A DNA stretch of 64,000 bases from Papaver somniferum (taxonomy: Eukaryota > Streptophyta > Magnoliopsida > Ranunculales > Papaveraceae). The notes beneath the pieces were generated by a model. The model worked only from the letters and a program-made list of their open reading frames with translations. It had not been told where the DNA came from and searched no databases. The stretch is taken from NCBI RefSeq assembly GCF_003573695.1, contig NC_039367.1, positions 158,359,085 through 158,423,084 of the forward strand, given 5' to 3'. Both the position numbers and the translations under genes were made by a program. Positions 20,932 through 33,810 of this stretch are shown here, in pieces; positions within the stretch are counted from its first letter, which is position 1; every line of letters begins with the position of its first letter.

Positions 20932-21828
20932 ATTATACAAGAATGTTTCAATCTTGAAAATAGCTTTGATAACGATAGTCGATTCTTTATGTCTAACGAC
21001 TGTTATAACATTATAGAAGAATGTTTCAATGATTGAAATGTAAAGCTGAGAATATGTAACCATCCATGGATGTAAGCATTTAGTTAGTTCGCACATTTGT
21101 ATATAAATCCATGTGTCGGAAACCAAGTGTGTGCATATGTATGCATGCGGTATTGGTTAAGGAGACAGGTTGGGTATGCGTACCCGTACGCATACTGGAA
21201 GAAGTTCACATCCGTGAAATTCTGCTTGGTTTGAAGTTTACGAACTCAAAAACCAGTCATAAAGTTACGTGTACCCGTACGCGTACTGGCGGGACTTTTT
21301 CACCCGAAAAAGTCTGTTGAGTTTGGAAACTAACCAACTCAAAATCCGGTAGCGAAGGTACGCATACCCGTATGCGTACCCAAGCTGGTTATTTCTCAAA
21401 TCGGTAGTTCATGGACTAAAACAATAAATTATAAGGAATGCAATCTTTGCAAACCGTGGGTATATTGTTCATGAAATTATTCAAATGAATTAAACCGATT
21501 TTTTTTCAATTGTGTCTGTATATAAAGACCTAAGCAATTGAACAACTCTTGAACTAGTTCTTATGAGTCATTTGAACTATTATGATAAAGATGAATACGG
21601 TTGATATGAAAGCACTGATATGGCTAACCATTGGTCAACCATTTGTGTACCAACCAATGTACACATTTAAGTACGGTTACTCAAACCTAAATGAATACAT
21701 TTCATTTGTGTGTGTGACAAGATAAGTTTCGATCTAACGGGTGCAAGATATTAGTTTGGATAAATCAGGTTTTTCATCTAACGGTGAATATTGAATGCTT
21801 TGTTACCAAGGTAAATTGGATTGCAAAC
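20932..21828 (+). repeat. Element C 5' LTR, piece 2
   Basis: Matches 3' LTR positions from about 54321 to 55203, including three palindromic blocks. Ends with CAAAC (21824-21828), the left TSD of element A. Confidence 0.85.
21174..21379. promoter_or_regulatory. Three regularly spaced palindromes in the C LTR
   Basis: Palindromes centred near 21185, 21276 and 21369 have 10-base arms around a CC spacer, for example GTATGCGTAC/GTACGCATAC at 21174-21195 and GTACGCATAC/GTATGCGTAC at 21358-21379. The middle one has a mismatch. They head a ~92-bp tandem repeat (TACTGG..., TTTTCACCCG..., AACTCAAAA). The 3' LTR has the same array at 54552, 54644 and 54737. Upstream of the TATA box, they are plausible protein-binding sites. 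Confidence 0.65.
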
Positions 21829-23531
21829 TGATGCTATCCCAAATATGTTGTAGTAAAGAGTTCGTTGAGGCTTGTGAAGGCAATGAATTCTAAACTTAAT
21901 AGAACTTAAAAATATAGAAAACTTAACTCAAAATTGATTTCAAGTGATTGGAAAATAACCAAGACACTAGAATCCACTATTACACATGAATTATGTCAAA
22001 TATTTCATAACTCTAATTATCCTTTTAATCCTTTATTTCTTAATCCACAAATAATCAAACATATTCTCAAAAATTAATTGTATCCCTTAAGCATAGATTA
22101 TCTAACCAAAGCATAACCTATCTACTTGAATCACAACTAATGAAGAAAATTATGTAAACTTTTAAGAACTCTGCAAAAGCAGTGATTGAGTGAATTATAA
22201 TTAAATATTAGAGAAAATGAAATAGTTACCCATTGTTCATGTGTGAATTGCTTCATCCATTGTCTTGGTTACGACAAAATTAGCAGCTCATCATGTTGGA
22301 AACATGCTCAAAAGTTGATTTCATTTATGCTCAAAGGGTTACAAATGATGAATAAGGGAGAATTATAATAAAAATCGGGTTTTCAATGCTTATAACTGTT
22401 GAAAAAGCCGTTACAAAGAGCCGTTACTGTTGCTGTTGCGTTTTTAAGTATGCCTGTAAACTGCGACCCAAAGAATGAGTCGCTGTCACTGTTCAAACAC
22501 GACTGCTGGTTCAGGTCCGTTCTTCGTGTTCTTCAGTTGCAGCAGCAGGTGATCTCTCTGCAAATTCGATTTTTTGACTCTGTGGTGCTCTAAACTTCTC
22601 CCAATCCCTCCGTCTCCTTCTCTGCTACCCTAATAGGCTATTTATACTCAACATGGAAAAGAATGATCGCTCATTACTCCGGAAAATCCTTCCAATATTC
22701 GGCAGTAAAAGAAAATATTTTGGAGATATTTTCTTTCCTTTCTTTCACAATCATGCATCTGCAGCTGTACGACATACCTTGTTAATCTCAGTCATGCTCC
22801 AAACACGCTTAGAATGAGTCCCTGGTGAAGTAAAACTCATGCAAGAACATTATCTTCACGTTATTTCCCATGAATGTCTTCTCAGCCAAACAAACCTCCA
22901 TGTTTCCTTCTATCCACAATTACATCCCAGTTTCACCGGTTCTGATGGACTTACCATTCCTGTTTAGATGTAACAGGCCCATATCAATCCATTTGAGTGA
23001 TTGAATCACTCCATAAATCTCCAAGATCAAAAACAGCAACTCTCGGGTTTTCTCATGCAAAACCCATTACTCCCTGATTTCTTCTAACTTGAGTTCTAGC
23101 CAAAATCCATCGAACCAAAGACCCAAAACAATCCTGTTAGTCTCAAAGGAAGATACCCAAACTGTTCCAGCTCTTTAGTCTCACTGAAAAGCTTCCAAAA
23201 CTCGAACCCTAGTTCTGGCAGTTTCAAACACATTTTTCCCGCCAAAAACGTTTTCAAACGAAGAAGAAAGAGTTTCCCCTTATCCAACAGATGGGGGTGC
23301 GAATATCAGGTGTGTACCCCTTAGTAATTGGGATGTCCCTTAACCAAATCTGGGCTTCGTATAACAAGTATCCTCCGGGGGTGTTCCGAGTGATTTTTCG
23401 AGTCGATTTTTCCAACAATATTTATTTTCCAAAAATACCTAAAAATACACAAAACACGATAATAAGGACGAAAACGAGTACTAACAATACGAAACATTGA
23501 GGAAAAATTAGACACATAAATGCGTCTATCA
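21829..23531 (-). repeat. Element A 3' LTR
   Basis: 1703 bp, beginning TGATGCTATCCC and ending GTCTATCA on the plus strand. TATAAATAG is present on the minus strand (22638-22646). Short frames such as 23291-23500 lie within it and are not considered genes. Confidence 0.9.
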
Positions 23532-24875
23532 AATACCCCCAAACTTATTATTTGCTAGTCCTCGTGCAAAACTAATAAAAAATAAATAAAACCGAGTTAA
23601 TCTCGGGAGGGTTTATCAGAGGTATACCCACAAAACCATTACTTCTTATTGGTCACAAGTATCCAAAGAGCTTTGAGGACATACATATTCTCAACCTATC
23701 TCCAAGTAACTAGAATGCCAGAGAAATTAAAGGTGTCAGCTCTAAAGCTGACTGAAGAAAAGGAAGACACATCCACAACACTGCTAGATAAAGAGATATC
23801 CGCTACACATCTAGATAAACATTGTAAGATGCGTCCGCTGCTTTACAGCTGGATAAGATTAGGAGAGAGATAAAGATGAGTTAAACCAGTGCTAGAAAGA
23901 TCTTGTGCCAGATTGAAAGCGGACTAACAAAGCAACCAAATGTATCTTTGTTCGACTCTCTCATAGTGCTCAGTAGAAACAACGTCTTCTTCGGTCTTCA
24001 ACTGTTGATGATAAACTATCGAACCTCATAGAACCTTGACAATTAACTCTTCTCTTCGATTTCTTGCTTGACTTATAAATTTCTACTTCCCTTTGGCCTT
24101 ATTAAACAAAACGTAACGATGAATTTTTTTCATTTTTCATTTTTTTTTTTCATTTTTTTTTTCACTCTTTTTCATTTTTTTTTTTTTGAAACAAAAATTA
24201 CAAGACAACAATTTACATGGCCATGAGAGAAGGACTTTCCAACTTGGATCTTCGCAACTTGTGATGTATTGGTATCATGGATTCTAACAACTTATATCAT
24301 TTGCTCTTATAACTTCAACTTTGATTTTTGAATTATTCTCTTCTATTGTTGCTTCTAAACCTAAAACGTTTTCAACTTTCTTCATAGATTTTGATGTCGC
24401 TCCGCTTGTTGATGATGATAAGTTTCTACTGAGAGAGAGTCGTAATCCAGTAACATTGTGAGGTTGCTTTGTCTTTCTGGCATTTCCTGACCTACTTGCC
24501 TTTCCATCATGGATGGTTAGGTCCATCACGGTTACCCTCTAAAAGGAACAAGTTCTCTCCTGAATTTCAAGGATCTCAATGTCTTTTTATCTAATGTCTC
24601 AAAAGGTTGTTATCCCTAGCATTCCAATTTCTATCTTTTCAGTGAGAAACAGTATGTAAACTTAGCTAACCGGATACCATGTGACGCTAGAAGTTTCAAA
24701 AGTGCAACTAAAAAGTTCTTCCCCACCCCCGAACTTAAATCTAACACTGTCCTCAATGTTTCTAATGAAAGAGCAATACCAAAAGTAAAATAACATGAGG
24801 AGAAGTTGGAAAGATAGTACCTGGGTGAAGAAAATAAAAAACTAATATACAACATACAACTTCCTCGATGGTCAA
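23532..24875 (-). other. Element A 3' non-coding region
   Basis: The terminal polypurine tract is at 23533-23546. The inner tract seen in B1 and D is altered here (CACCCCCGAACTT near 24725). A T-rich CATTTTT microsatellite lies at about 24125-24190. Overall it is collinear with B1 16380-17700. No env-like ORF is present. Confidence 0.7.
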
Positions 24876-27800
24876 TCAAGGGTAAACAAGGTCCTCCAGT
24901 GGGACCTCCTCAACACCACCTGTAGGAAAGGGCTCTAAAAAGGGTTTTAATCTCTGACCGTTAACCTTCGAAGAACTACTACCATCCGGTGTCTCAATTT
25001 CAACAGCTCCATGAGGAAAGACAGTGCGAACAATAAAAGGACTCGTCCACCGAGAACGTAACTTCCCAGGGAAAATATGCAAGCGGGTATCATACAGAAG
25101 AACTTTTTGACCTGGAGAAAATGACTTCCTTAAAATATTTCTATCATGCACAAGTTTCATTTTGTTCTTATACTCCTTCGCACTATCGTAAGCATCAATA
25201 CGAATCTCGTCCAACTCATTGAGCTGGAGTTTCCTATGGGATCCTGCCTTGTCAAGAGAAAAGTTTAGCTGCTTAACAGTCCAATAAGCTCTATGTTCTA
25301 ACTCGACAGGTAAATGACATGCCTTGCCATACACTATCGATAAGGAGAAATTCCAATGGGGGTCTTAAACGCAGTAAGGTAAGACCATAAGACATCAGTA
25401 AGCCTAGACGACCAGTCTTTCCGATTAGGATTAACTGTTTTCTCTAATATACGTTTTATCTCCCTATTGGAAACCTCATCCTGACCACTAGTCTTTGGAT
25501 GATACGGGGTGGCTACCTTATGTGTAATACCATATTTCTTCATCAAAAGCCTAAAAGGTCCATTACAAAAGTGCGACCCACTATCACTAATTATAGCTCG
25601 CGGTGTACCAAAATGTGTAAGAATATTATTTTTCAAGAAATCAATCACAACCCTATGGTCATTGGTTTTACACGAAATCTCCTCAATCCACTTAGAGACA
25701 TAGTCTACAACGAAAAGGATGTATAGGTTACCAAAAGAATTAGGAAACGGACCCATAAAGTCAATACCCCACACATCAAAGACCTCGGCAACTAAAATAG
25801 GGTTCAAGGGAATCATGTTCCTACGGGAAATGGTTCCTAATTTCTGGCAACGTTCACAAGTAACACAGTAACTGTGGGAGTCTTTAAACAACAAAGGCCA
25901 ATAGAATCCACACTGCAATATCTTAGCATCAGTCTTCTTAGCACTAAAGTGATCCCCACACGCATGATCATGACAAAAGGAAATAATACTGGACTGGTCA
26001 CTCTCAGGTATACATCTCCTAATAATCTGGTCTGGACAATACTTAAACAAATAAGGATCATCCCAAAAGAAGTGCTTAACCTCAGCTAAAAATCTAGAAC
26101 GCTCTTGTTTACCCCAATGTTGGGGCATTCGACCAGTAACAAGATAGTTCACTATATTCTCATACCAAGGTAATTGGGTAACAAAGAACAATTGTTCATC
26201 AAGAAAGCTGTCCCTTATAGGAAGGGAATCATTAAGGGTATCCACAACAAGTCTAGACAAGTGGTCTGCTACTACATTTTCTGCACCCTTTTTGTCTCTA
26301 ATGTCCGTAGAAAACTCTTGTAACAACAGGATCCACCTAATCAATCTAGGTTTCGTATCCTTCTTAGACAAAAGATATTTCAAAGCAGCATGATCAGTAT
26401 ATATTACGATCTTAGAACCTAAGAGATAGGGTCTAAACTTGTCTAAGGCAAACACAATGGATAACAGTTCCTTCTCTGTAGTGGTATAGTTCAACTGGGC
26501 ATCATTCAGAGTTTTGCTAGCATAGTAAATTACATGAAGTAACTTGTTTTCTCGCTGACCTAGCACAACACCAATAGCATAATCTGAAGCATCGCACATG
26601 ATTTCAAAGGGTAAGTTCCAGTTGGGTGCCTGGACTATGGGGGCGATAGTGAGTAAAGTTTTAAGATTCTCGAAAGCCTCTAAACAAGCACCATCAAAGA
26701 CAAACTTAACATCTTTTGCAAGCAAATTGCAAAGAGGTCTAGAAATCAAGCTAAAATCCTTAATGAATCGACGATAAAAACCAGCATGCCCTAAGAATGA
26801 CCTAATACCTTTTACGGTTTTTGGGACCGGTAAAGTTTTAATAAGGTCAACTTTGGCTCGATCTACCTCTATACCCTTTTAAGATACGATATGCCCTAGA
26901 ACAATTCCTGAACGAACCATGAAGTGACATTTCTCCCAATTAAGCACTAAATTCTTTTCCTTACACCTAGTCAAAACTAATGACAAATGATGCAAGCACT
27001 CATCGAAAGACGAACCAAACACTGAAAAATCATCCATAAAGACCTCTAAGAACCGTTCTACCATGTCAGAAAATATGCTCATTATACAACGCTGAAAGGT
27101 CGCAGGGGCATTACATAGGCCGAAAGGCATGCGTCTATACGCAAAGGTACCAAAGGGACAAGTAAAAGTGGTTTTCTCTTGGTCTTCTGTGGCAGTAGGA
27201 ACCTGATTATAACCGCAGTATCCATCTAAAAAGCAATAATGTCTACGTCCAGCTAATCTCTCTAGCATTTGGTCGATGAAGGGAAGGGGAAAGTGGTTCT
27301 TCCTAGTGACCTTGTTCAATTTTCTATAGTCAATACAGACACGCCAACTCGTGGTCATTCGGGTTGGGATTAACTCATTGTTATCATTCTGGACTACAGT
27401 AATACCGGATTTCTTGGGAACAACCTGAACGGGGCTGACCCACTTACTGTCTGAAATGGGGTAGATAATGCCTGCATCTAACAGCTTCAGAACCTCGGTT
27501 CGAACAACTTCTTTCATATTAGGGTTCAGTCGACGTTGCATCTCCTTAGAAGGTTTGGTGTCACTCTCTAAATAGATATGATGCATACAATCAATATGAC
27601 TTATACCCTTAATGTCTGCTATGGTCCACCCTAAAGCTTCCTTGTTGTTCTGAAGGACATTCATTAGCCTACTTTCCCGATCACTATCCAAGTCGGATGC
27701 TATAATCACAGGTAAAGTTTCAGAGGGGCCTAAAAACACATACTTTAAGGTATCTGGTAATGGTTTAAGGTCCAACTTGGGAGGCTTTTCCAACGAAGGA

Positions 27801-28860
27801 ACTAGGGTAGACCCGGCAACGGGTAAAGGTTCGAACTTAGGCTTCCATCCATTACTAGTGTCTAACAAAGGGGTTGAATCTAACAAATCATTCACCTCAT
27901 TAATCACATCATCATCATCAAAATCAATCCCAAAATGAGCTAGGAATTTCTCTAGTGGATCTTCTATCAAAGTGTTTGGTAATGACTCCTCTACTAAGGT
28001 GCCTATCATGTTCACCTCTTCTACGCTTGATTCGTTCAGTTCCTGGGGTAGATTACTAATGTGAAAGATGTTCAGCTCAATAGTCATATTACCAAAAGAC
28101 AAATTCATAATACCAGTTTGACAGTTAATGATCGCATTGGATGTTGGTAAAAATGGGCGACCTAAAATCACCGGTATCTGGTTCTCTGGGTCAGGGACAT
28201 GTTGGGTATCTAGGATAACAAAATCCACTGGATAAATAAACTTGTCGACCTCAATAAAAACATCCTCGATCACACCACGAGGAAGTTTAACGTACCTATT
28301 AGATAACTGGAGTGTCATATGGGTAGGTTTCATCTCACCAAGTCCTATCTTAAGGTACACATGGTATGGAAGTAAATTCACATTGGCTCCTAAGTCAAGC
28401 AAAGTTTTCTCAACACGGTATTTACCTATTATGCAAGAAATGGTAGAGGACCCTGGGTCTTTATACTTAGGAGTAGTGGTATTCTGAATAATGGAACTTA
28501 CGTGACTAGCTAGGAAGGCTTTCTTTTGGACAATAAGCTTATGCTTTCGTGTACACAAGTCCTTAAGGAACTTGGCATAAGCCGGAATCTGCTTAATCGC
28601 ATCCAAAAATGGTAGGTTGATAGTAACTTGCTTAAAAACCTCCAATATATCATTAAAGCTGGACTCCCTCTTAGTCGGAACTAGCAGCTGGGGAAATGGG
28701 GCTCTGGGAACAAAGCCGGGCTCAACAGAACCCTCATTGGTCTCTTTGGAGACTCTATCAGTTTTCTCATTCTCTGGCTCAGAAGGGTGAACTACAACAT
28801 GTTCATTATTAGGCATGGAAACCTTGTTGTCTATCTCTCTACCGCTCCTAAGGGTTTTAA
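24876..28860 (-). pseudogene. Element A pol: protease, RT, RNase H, integrase (decayed)
   Basis: Read 28860 down to 24876. A first frame (26879-28816) has the protease motif LDLGANVNLLP near residue 140 and ILGRPFL near 218. RT follows with WRVCIDYRKLNKVTRKNHFPLPF, FLDGYCGYNQ, PFGLCNAPATFQRCM-like and the catalytic FMDDFSVF. A TAA at 26877-26879 interrupts [14 protein letters not shown]. The next frame (25334-26749) has RNase H ([32 protein letters not shown]) and integrase: a zinc-binding HHCC region (HDHACGDHF...CVTCERC), then [15 protein letters not shown] and [12 protein letters not shown] as the DDE triad. A one-base deletion near 25335 breaks SPYR/VYGKACHLPVELEHRAYW. The C-terminus (24876-25334) has RSRWTSPFIV and no chromodomain. 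Motifs indicate Athila/Tat-type non-chromovirus. Confidence 0.9.
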
Positions 28861-28891
28861 TAACATTTCACATGATCGGATGGTCTTTCAC

Positions 28892-30153
28892 CTATTTCAT
28901 TAATTCCTCTAGGGTTTGGTTGAGTTTGACTAGGAAACTTACTCTTTCTCTTAAAGACTCATTTATATGACTAACCTGGGTTTTCAACTCGGAAATAGCC
29001 TGAGAGTTAGCCTGACCTATTCTTTTATTTTCTTCTATACCTTGAGCAACAGATTGTTGAAACTGCATAGTGTTACGAGTTAACAAAGCAAGAGACTCTT
29101 CTAAACTCAAAATCTTCTTATCCGAAGGGTTCTGAAACTGAGCTGGGGCTGAAGGATTCTTAGGATAGGCAAAACCTGGGGGAGCTTGAGAGTTACTAGA
29201 CTGACCTTGATTCTGGCTCTTAGACCAAGAAAGGTTGGGATGGTTTCTCCAGTCAGGGTTATAGGTTTCTGAATAAGGGTCAAAATTCTGACGATTATCG
29301 AATCTAGTGTTGTTATAAAGAGCATTGGCTTTCTCTTCAAAAGTATGGACTTCCCAAAAAGGCTCTATTCTACCACTAGTACCACTAGAATGACCTAATT
29401 CTAAGGCTTCTAACCTTTTGGCTATGGCTGCTATTTTAGCATCTGACTCATAAGATCCTTCTACCCTATTGACATTTCCTCTAGTTAGAAGTATTGTTTT
29501 CTGGGGTTCCCTATTATTTTCCCATTGTTGGGTCTTATTGGCGATTTCATTCAAAATGTCATCGCCTCATCAACAGTTTTATTCTCAAACCCACCTGTGC
29601 ATAAGGACTCAACCATGGTTGTTGTTGAATAATCTAAACCCTCGTAAAGGATATGAACTAACCTAACCTTCTCTAAACCATGATGAGGAAATTGAGAAAT
29701 TAAGTCATTGAACCTTTCTAAATACCTATATAAAGATTCTCCCTCTTGTTGAGAAAAAGTACAAATTTGTGTCCTAATAGACGATGTTTTGTGCCTTGGG
29801 AAAAAATTATGTATAAAGGCATATGTAAGTTGTTCATAGGTTTCAATTGACTCAGAATCCAAACTATACAGCCAAGATTTGGCTTTATCTTTTAAGGAAA
29901 AGGGTAATAACCTAAGTTTCAGTGCATCATCACTAAGGTTTTTAATTTTCAGAGTACTACATACTTCCTCAAATTCCCTAACATGAAAATAGGGGTTCTC
30001 ATTCTCTTTTCCTAAAAAGGTTGGGAGCATCTGTAAATTCCCAGTTTTCAGTTCATAATTTGCCTCGGTTTCAGCTAACTTGATACAAGACGGACGAGAG
30101 GTCCTAGTTGGGTTTAGCAAAGCTTTCAAAGTTGCCATTTCTGGCACTACCAA
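28892..30153 (-). pseudogene. Element A gag (frameshifted)
   Basis: The first frame (29551-30153) has the Ty3/gypsy gag core: SWLYSLDSESIETYEQ, FIHNFFPRHKTSSIRTQI, ESLYRYLERFNDL, PHHGLEKVRLVHILYEGLDY and MVESLC, about residues 85-185, as in Athila gag. A likely start is the ATG at 30136-30138. One T lost near 29552 turns DEAMTFLNEIANKT into a stop; the reading then continues at 28892-29554 with a Gln/Asn-rich tail and a helical end. I saw no CCHC zinc knuckle, in keeping with Athila. Gag would build the particle that could also package B1 and D RNA. Confidence 0.85.
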
Positions 30154-31439
30154 AGGACTAGGGGTACTTTCCTCACAAAGAGACAGATTCTCAAAACTGA
30201 AGTTTCCAAAAACGGGGATCTCAAAAGAAGAGTCTTCGACCTAGAGTGTTTCTTTTCCAAGCCCGTTCTCTAATGACCTCGGGATACACTAGAAAACCAA
30301 AACTAAAACGAAAAGACCTGAAAGGGAAGGGAAGTTTTATACAAAGACAAACAAGGCTGACTCCACCACAGCAAACCTACTGAATTCTAGCAAACAAAAA
30401 GCATGATGGCTCCACTTAGATTGTTTTTAGACCAGCTTCTAATCCTTCGAAAGGGAATTCGTTACAATTTAAGCAAACCCCTTTGGAATCAATCCGAGTC
30501 AAAGTAAGTTGAATTGAGGCGAGGGAAGCTCAGTGGAGCTTTGATACCCAAGGCCTCACCGCTATCACAAGGCGGCGCAATCACACATTCAACTCACAGA
30601 AACCATCATGAACTTCGAAGTATGCTAAAAGAGTAACCAATATTTTTCGAACGACTTTCCTACTAATCTCGTTATCCTAAAGGTCTCGTTCTATTCCAAA
30701 TTTTAAAGCTTAGGTTCGCGTTTGGTTTTTTTTTCCTAAGGAGGGAAAGAAGAGAACGGTGATGAAATCCGAACCCTTATCTTGTATGGCCAGTCCTTGC
30801 CCTTTACTAGGAATTTAAAACAACCGTTTTCAGTTCCTCAGCATATATGCTTACGAAGGAATATAGTAACTCGCTGACAGGGGATTCACGAGTGTTTCGA
30901 CAAACTTACCTCCCGTTCCAGACGGGGATGAACCGTTGTCGTCGACTCGGGCCACAACTCCTATGTTGTGTACGAACCCGAGGGGCCGAGGTGATATCGT
31001 AATCACCGTCCTTCTCTGCAAACAATTTAATATTTAATCTGCCCTTCCGTAGGGTTTAAAAAAATATTAATGTCCAAATGTCCAAAGTCCAAAAGAAAGG
31101 TCCAAAAAATAAAGTGCAAAAATAAAAAGAAAAATACAAAATAAAAAGAATTCCTAATACAATCTAATAAAATAACACTCTCTTTTTTTCTCTCTTTTTC
31201 TATAAAATAAAAAAAATTCTTCTTCTTTAGCTCCTTTCGCTTTGCCTTTTATGTCAAGTCTTTAAATATTCGCTAAAAGCTTTGGCAAAAATTTCTTTCG
31301 CTCCAAATTCCCAAAATCTGAAAGGAAAAGAAAAAAACCCAAAAACGTAAAGAAGAACAAATAAAACTAATAAAAATAAAAAAAACTAAATCTAAAAACT
31401 CTATCCTAAAGACAAGCCCGCGTCGGTGGCGCCAAAAAT
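30154..31439 (-). other. Element A leader with predicted intron and primer-binding site
   Basis: The primer site is at 31419-31434, five bases inside the 5' LTR end. Donor GGGAG|GTAAG at 30909 and acceptor CCCTTTCAG at 30318 would remove 592 bases. About 180 bases of UTR then lead to gag. Sequence and stem-loops match the B1 and D leaders. Confidence 0.6.
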
Positions 31440-33131
31440 TGATGTTATCTCAAATATTTTGTAGTAAAGAGTTCGTTGAGGCTTGTGAAGGCAATGAATT
31501 CTAGACTTAATAGAACTTAAAAATATAGAAAACTTAACTCAAAATTGATTTCAAGTGGTTGGAAAATAACCAAGACACTAGAATCCACTACTACACATGA
31601 ATGATGTCAAATATTTCATAACTCTAATTATCCTTTTAATCCTTTATTTCTTAATCCACAATTAATCAAACATATTCTCAAAAATTAATGGTATCCCTTA
31701 AGCATAGATTATCTAACCAAAGCATAACCTATCTAATTGAGTCACAACTAATGAAGAAAATTATGTAACTTTTAAGAACTCTGCAAAAGCAATTGAGTGA
31801 ATTATAATTAAATATTAGAGAAAATGAAATAGTTACCCATTTTTCATGTGTGAATAGATTCATCCATTGCCTTGGTTATGACAGAATTAACCGCTCATCA
31901 TGTTGGAAACACGCTCAAAAGTTGATTTCATTTATGCTCAAAGGGTTACAAATGATGAATAAGGTAGAATTATAATAAAAATCGGGTTTTCAACGCTTAT
32001 AATAGTTGCAAATGCCGTTACTGTTGCTGTTACGTTTTTAAGTCTGCCTGTAAACTGCGACCCACAGAATGAGTCGTTGTCACTGTTCAAAAACGACTGC
32101 TGGTGCAGGTCCGTTCTTCGCGTTATTCAGTTGCAGCAGCAGCAGCAGGTGGTCTCTATGCAAATTCTATTTTTTGACTATGTGGTGATCTAAACTTCTC
32201 CCAATCTCTCTGTCTCCTTCTCTGCTACCCTAATAGGCTATTTATACTCAACCGGGACAAGAATCATCGCTCATTACTCCGGAAAATCCTTCCAATATTT
32301 GGCAGTAAAAGAAAATATTTTGGAGATATTTTCTTTCCTTTCTTTCACAATCATGCATCTGCAGCTGTCCGACATACCTTGTTAATCTCAGTCATGCTCC
32401 AAACACGCTTAGAATGAGTCCCTGGTGAAGTAAAACTCATGCAAAAACATTATCTTCACGTTATTTCCCATGAATGTCTTCTCGGCCAAACAAACCTCCC
32501 TGTTTCCTTCTATCCACAATTACAACCCAGTTTCACCGATTCTGATGGACTTACCAGTCATGTTTAGATGTAACAGGCCCATATCAATCCATTTGAGTGA
32601 CTGAATCACTCCATAAATCTCCAAGATCAAAAACAACAACTCTCGGGTTTTCTCATGCAAAACCCAGAACTCCCTGATTTCTTCTAACTCGAGTTCTAGC
32701 CAAAATCCATCGAACCAAAGACCGAAAACAATCCTGTTAGGCTCAAAGAAAGATACCCAAACTGTTCCAGCTCTTTAGTCTCACTGAAAAGCTTCAAAAA
32801 CTCGAACCCTAGTTCTGGCAGTTTCAAACACATTTTTCCCGCCAAAAACGTTTTCAAACGAAGAAGAAAGGGTTGCCCCTTATCCAACAACTAGGGGTGC
32901 GAATATCAGATGTGTACCCCTTAGTAATTGGGATGTCCCTTAACCAAATTTGGGCTCCGTATAGCAAGTGTCCTCCGGGGGTGTTCCGAGTGATTTTTCG
33001 AGCCGATTTTTCCAACAATATTTATTTTCCAAAAATACCTAAAAATACACAAAACACCATAATAAGGACGAAAACGAGTACCAACAATACGAAACATTGA
33101 GGACAAATTAGACACATAAATGCGTCTATCA
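31440..33131 (-). repeat. Element A 5' LTR
   Basis: 1692 bp, very similar to 21829-23531, with scattered substitutions and small indels. TATAAATAG on the minus strand is at 32238-32246. Confidence 0.9.
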
Positions 33132-33810
33132 CAAACCTTGATTTGAAAACTATATAAGAAGACGTCTATAAACTGCAAAACTAATCCCCACACCTCTTGT
33201 GTGATACTAGTTGGTTTGCTAGAGTCGATTCTCCTTTAATCGTAGGTTTCTTCTCGAGACCCTATCGATTAACGACTGGAAGACTTCATTGGGATTGTGA
33301 AGCCAGAAGAAACTACTTATCTTGTATTTGGGCGATCTGATCTTGCCATTTTCTATCATACAAGTTCAATTGGAATAATTGACATGAGATTATATCTCCG
33401 ATAGGGCAAGATAAAAAGAAATCACAAACATCTTCGTCTCATCGTTTGTGATTCCGCAATATCTAGTTTCTCTACCATACTATTTAGATTATTGTGAGGT
33501 GATTGATAATAATAGGTTGTTCTTCGGGAATATAAGTCCGGCTTTTCAATTGGTTCTTGTTCACCTTGATTTTTATCAAAAGACAGAACAAAAGACAGAT
33601 TTATCTATCTTTGTAGACTTCTCTGTGTGATACACATTTATTTATTAAAGTCTTCGACTTCAGGGCGTAGCAACTTTTGGTTGTGGGTGAGATCATCCAA
33701 GAGAATCAAGTGCGTAGTATCCTGCTGGGATCATACATGTAAGGAGCGCAACTGTACCTTGAATCAGTGTGATATTGATTAGGGTTCAACTACAGTCCAT
33801 ACCGAAGTTA
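33132..33810 (+). repeat. Element C 5' LTR, piece 3
   Basis: Matches 3' LTR positions from about 55204 to 55900. Begins with the right TSD of A (CAAAC) and ends with TTA (33808-33810), the left TSD of the CACTA element. Confidence 0.85.
33151..33157 (+). promoter_or_regulatory. C 5' LTR core promoter TATA box
   Basis: TATATAAG here equals TATATAAGG at 55225-55233 in the 3' LTR. Element A sits about 20 bases upstream, cutting the TATA box off from the palindromic repeats of the same LTR. Confidence 0.6.

Larger units (their letters stand above)
21829..33131 (-). mobile_element. Element A: Athila-like Ty3/gypsy retrotransposon with gag-pol
   Basis: Minus-strand element of 11.3 kb: 5' LTR 31440-33131, primer site 31419-31434 (TGGCGCCACCGACGCG on the minus strand), leader, gag, protease, RT, RNase H, integrase, a ~1.3-kb 3' region, a polypurine tract at 23533-23546 and 3' LTR 21829-23531. 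The 5-bp TSD CAAAC lies at 21824-21828 and 33132-33136. Removing A restores the C LTR exactly as in the other LTR (GGATTGCAAACC). Gag and pol carry at least one stop and several frameshifts, so this copy is inactive. It is the only gag-pol source of this LTR family in the window. Confidence 0.9.

Noticed and set aside
24284..24529. 81-codon minus-strand frame with homologue on the plus strand at 16700
   Set aside because: The shared sequence is the family's non-coding 3' region; the B1 version is interrupted and shows no selection for a frame.
24631..24879. 82-codon minus-strand frame after element A integrase
   Set aside because: Falls in the non-coding 3' region; the B1 counterpart has no equivalent frame.
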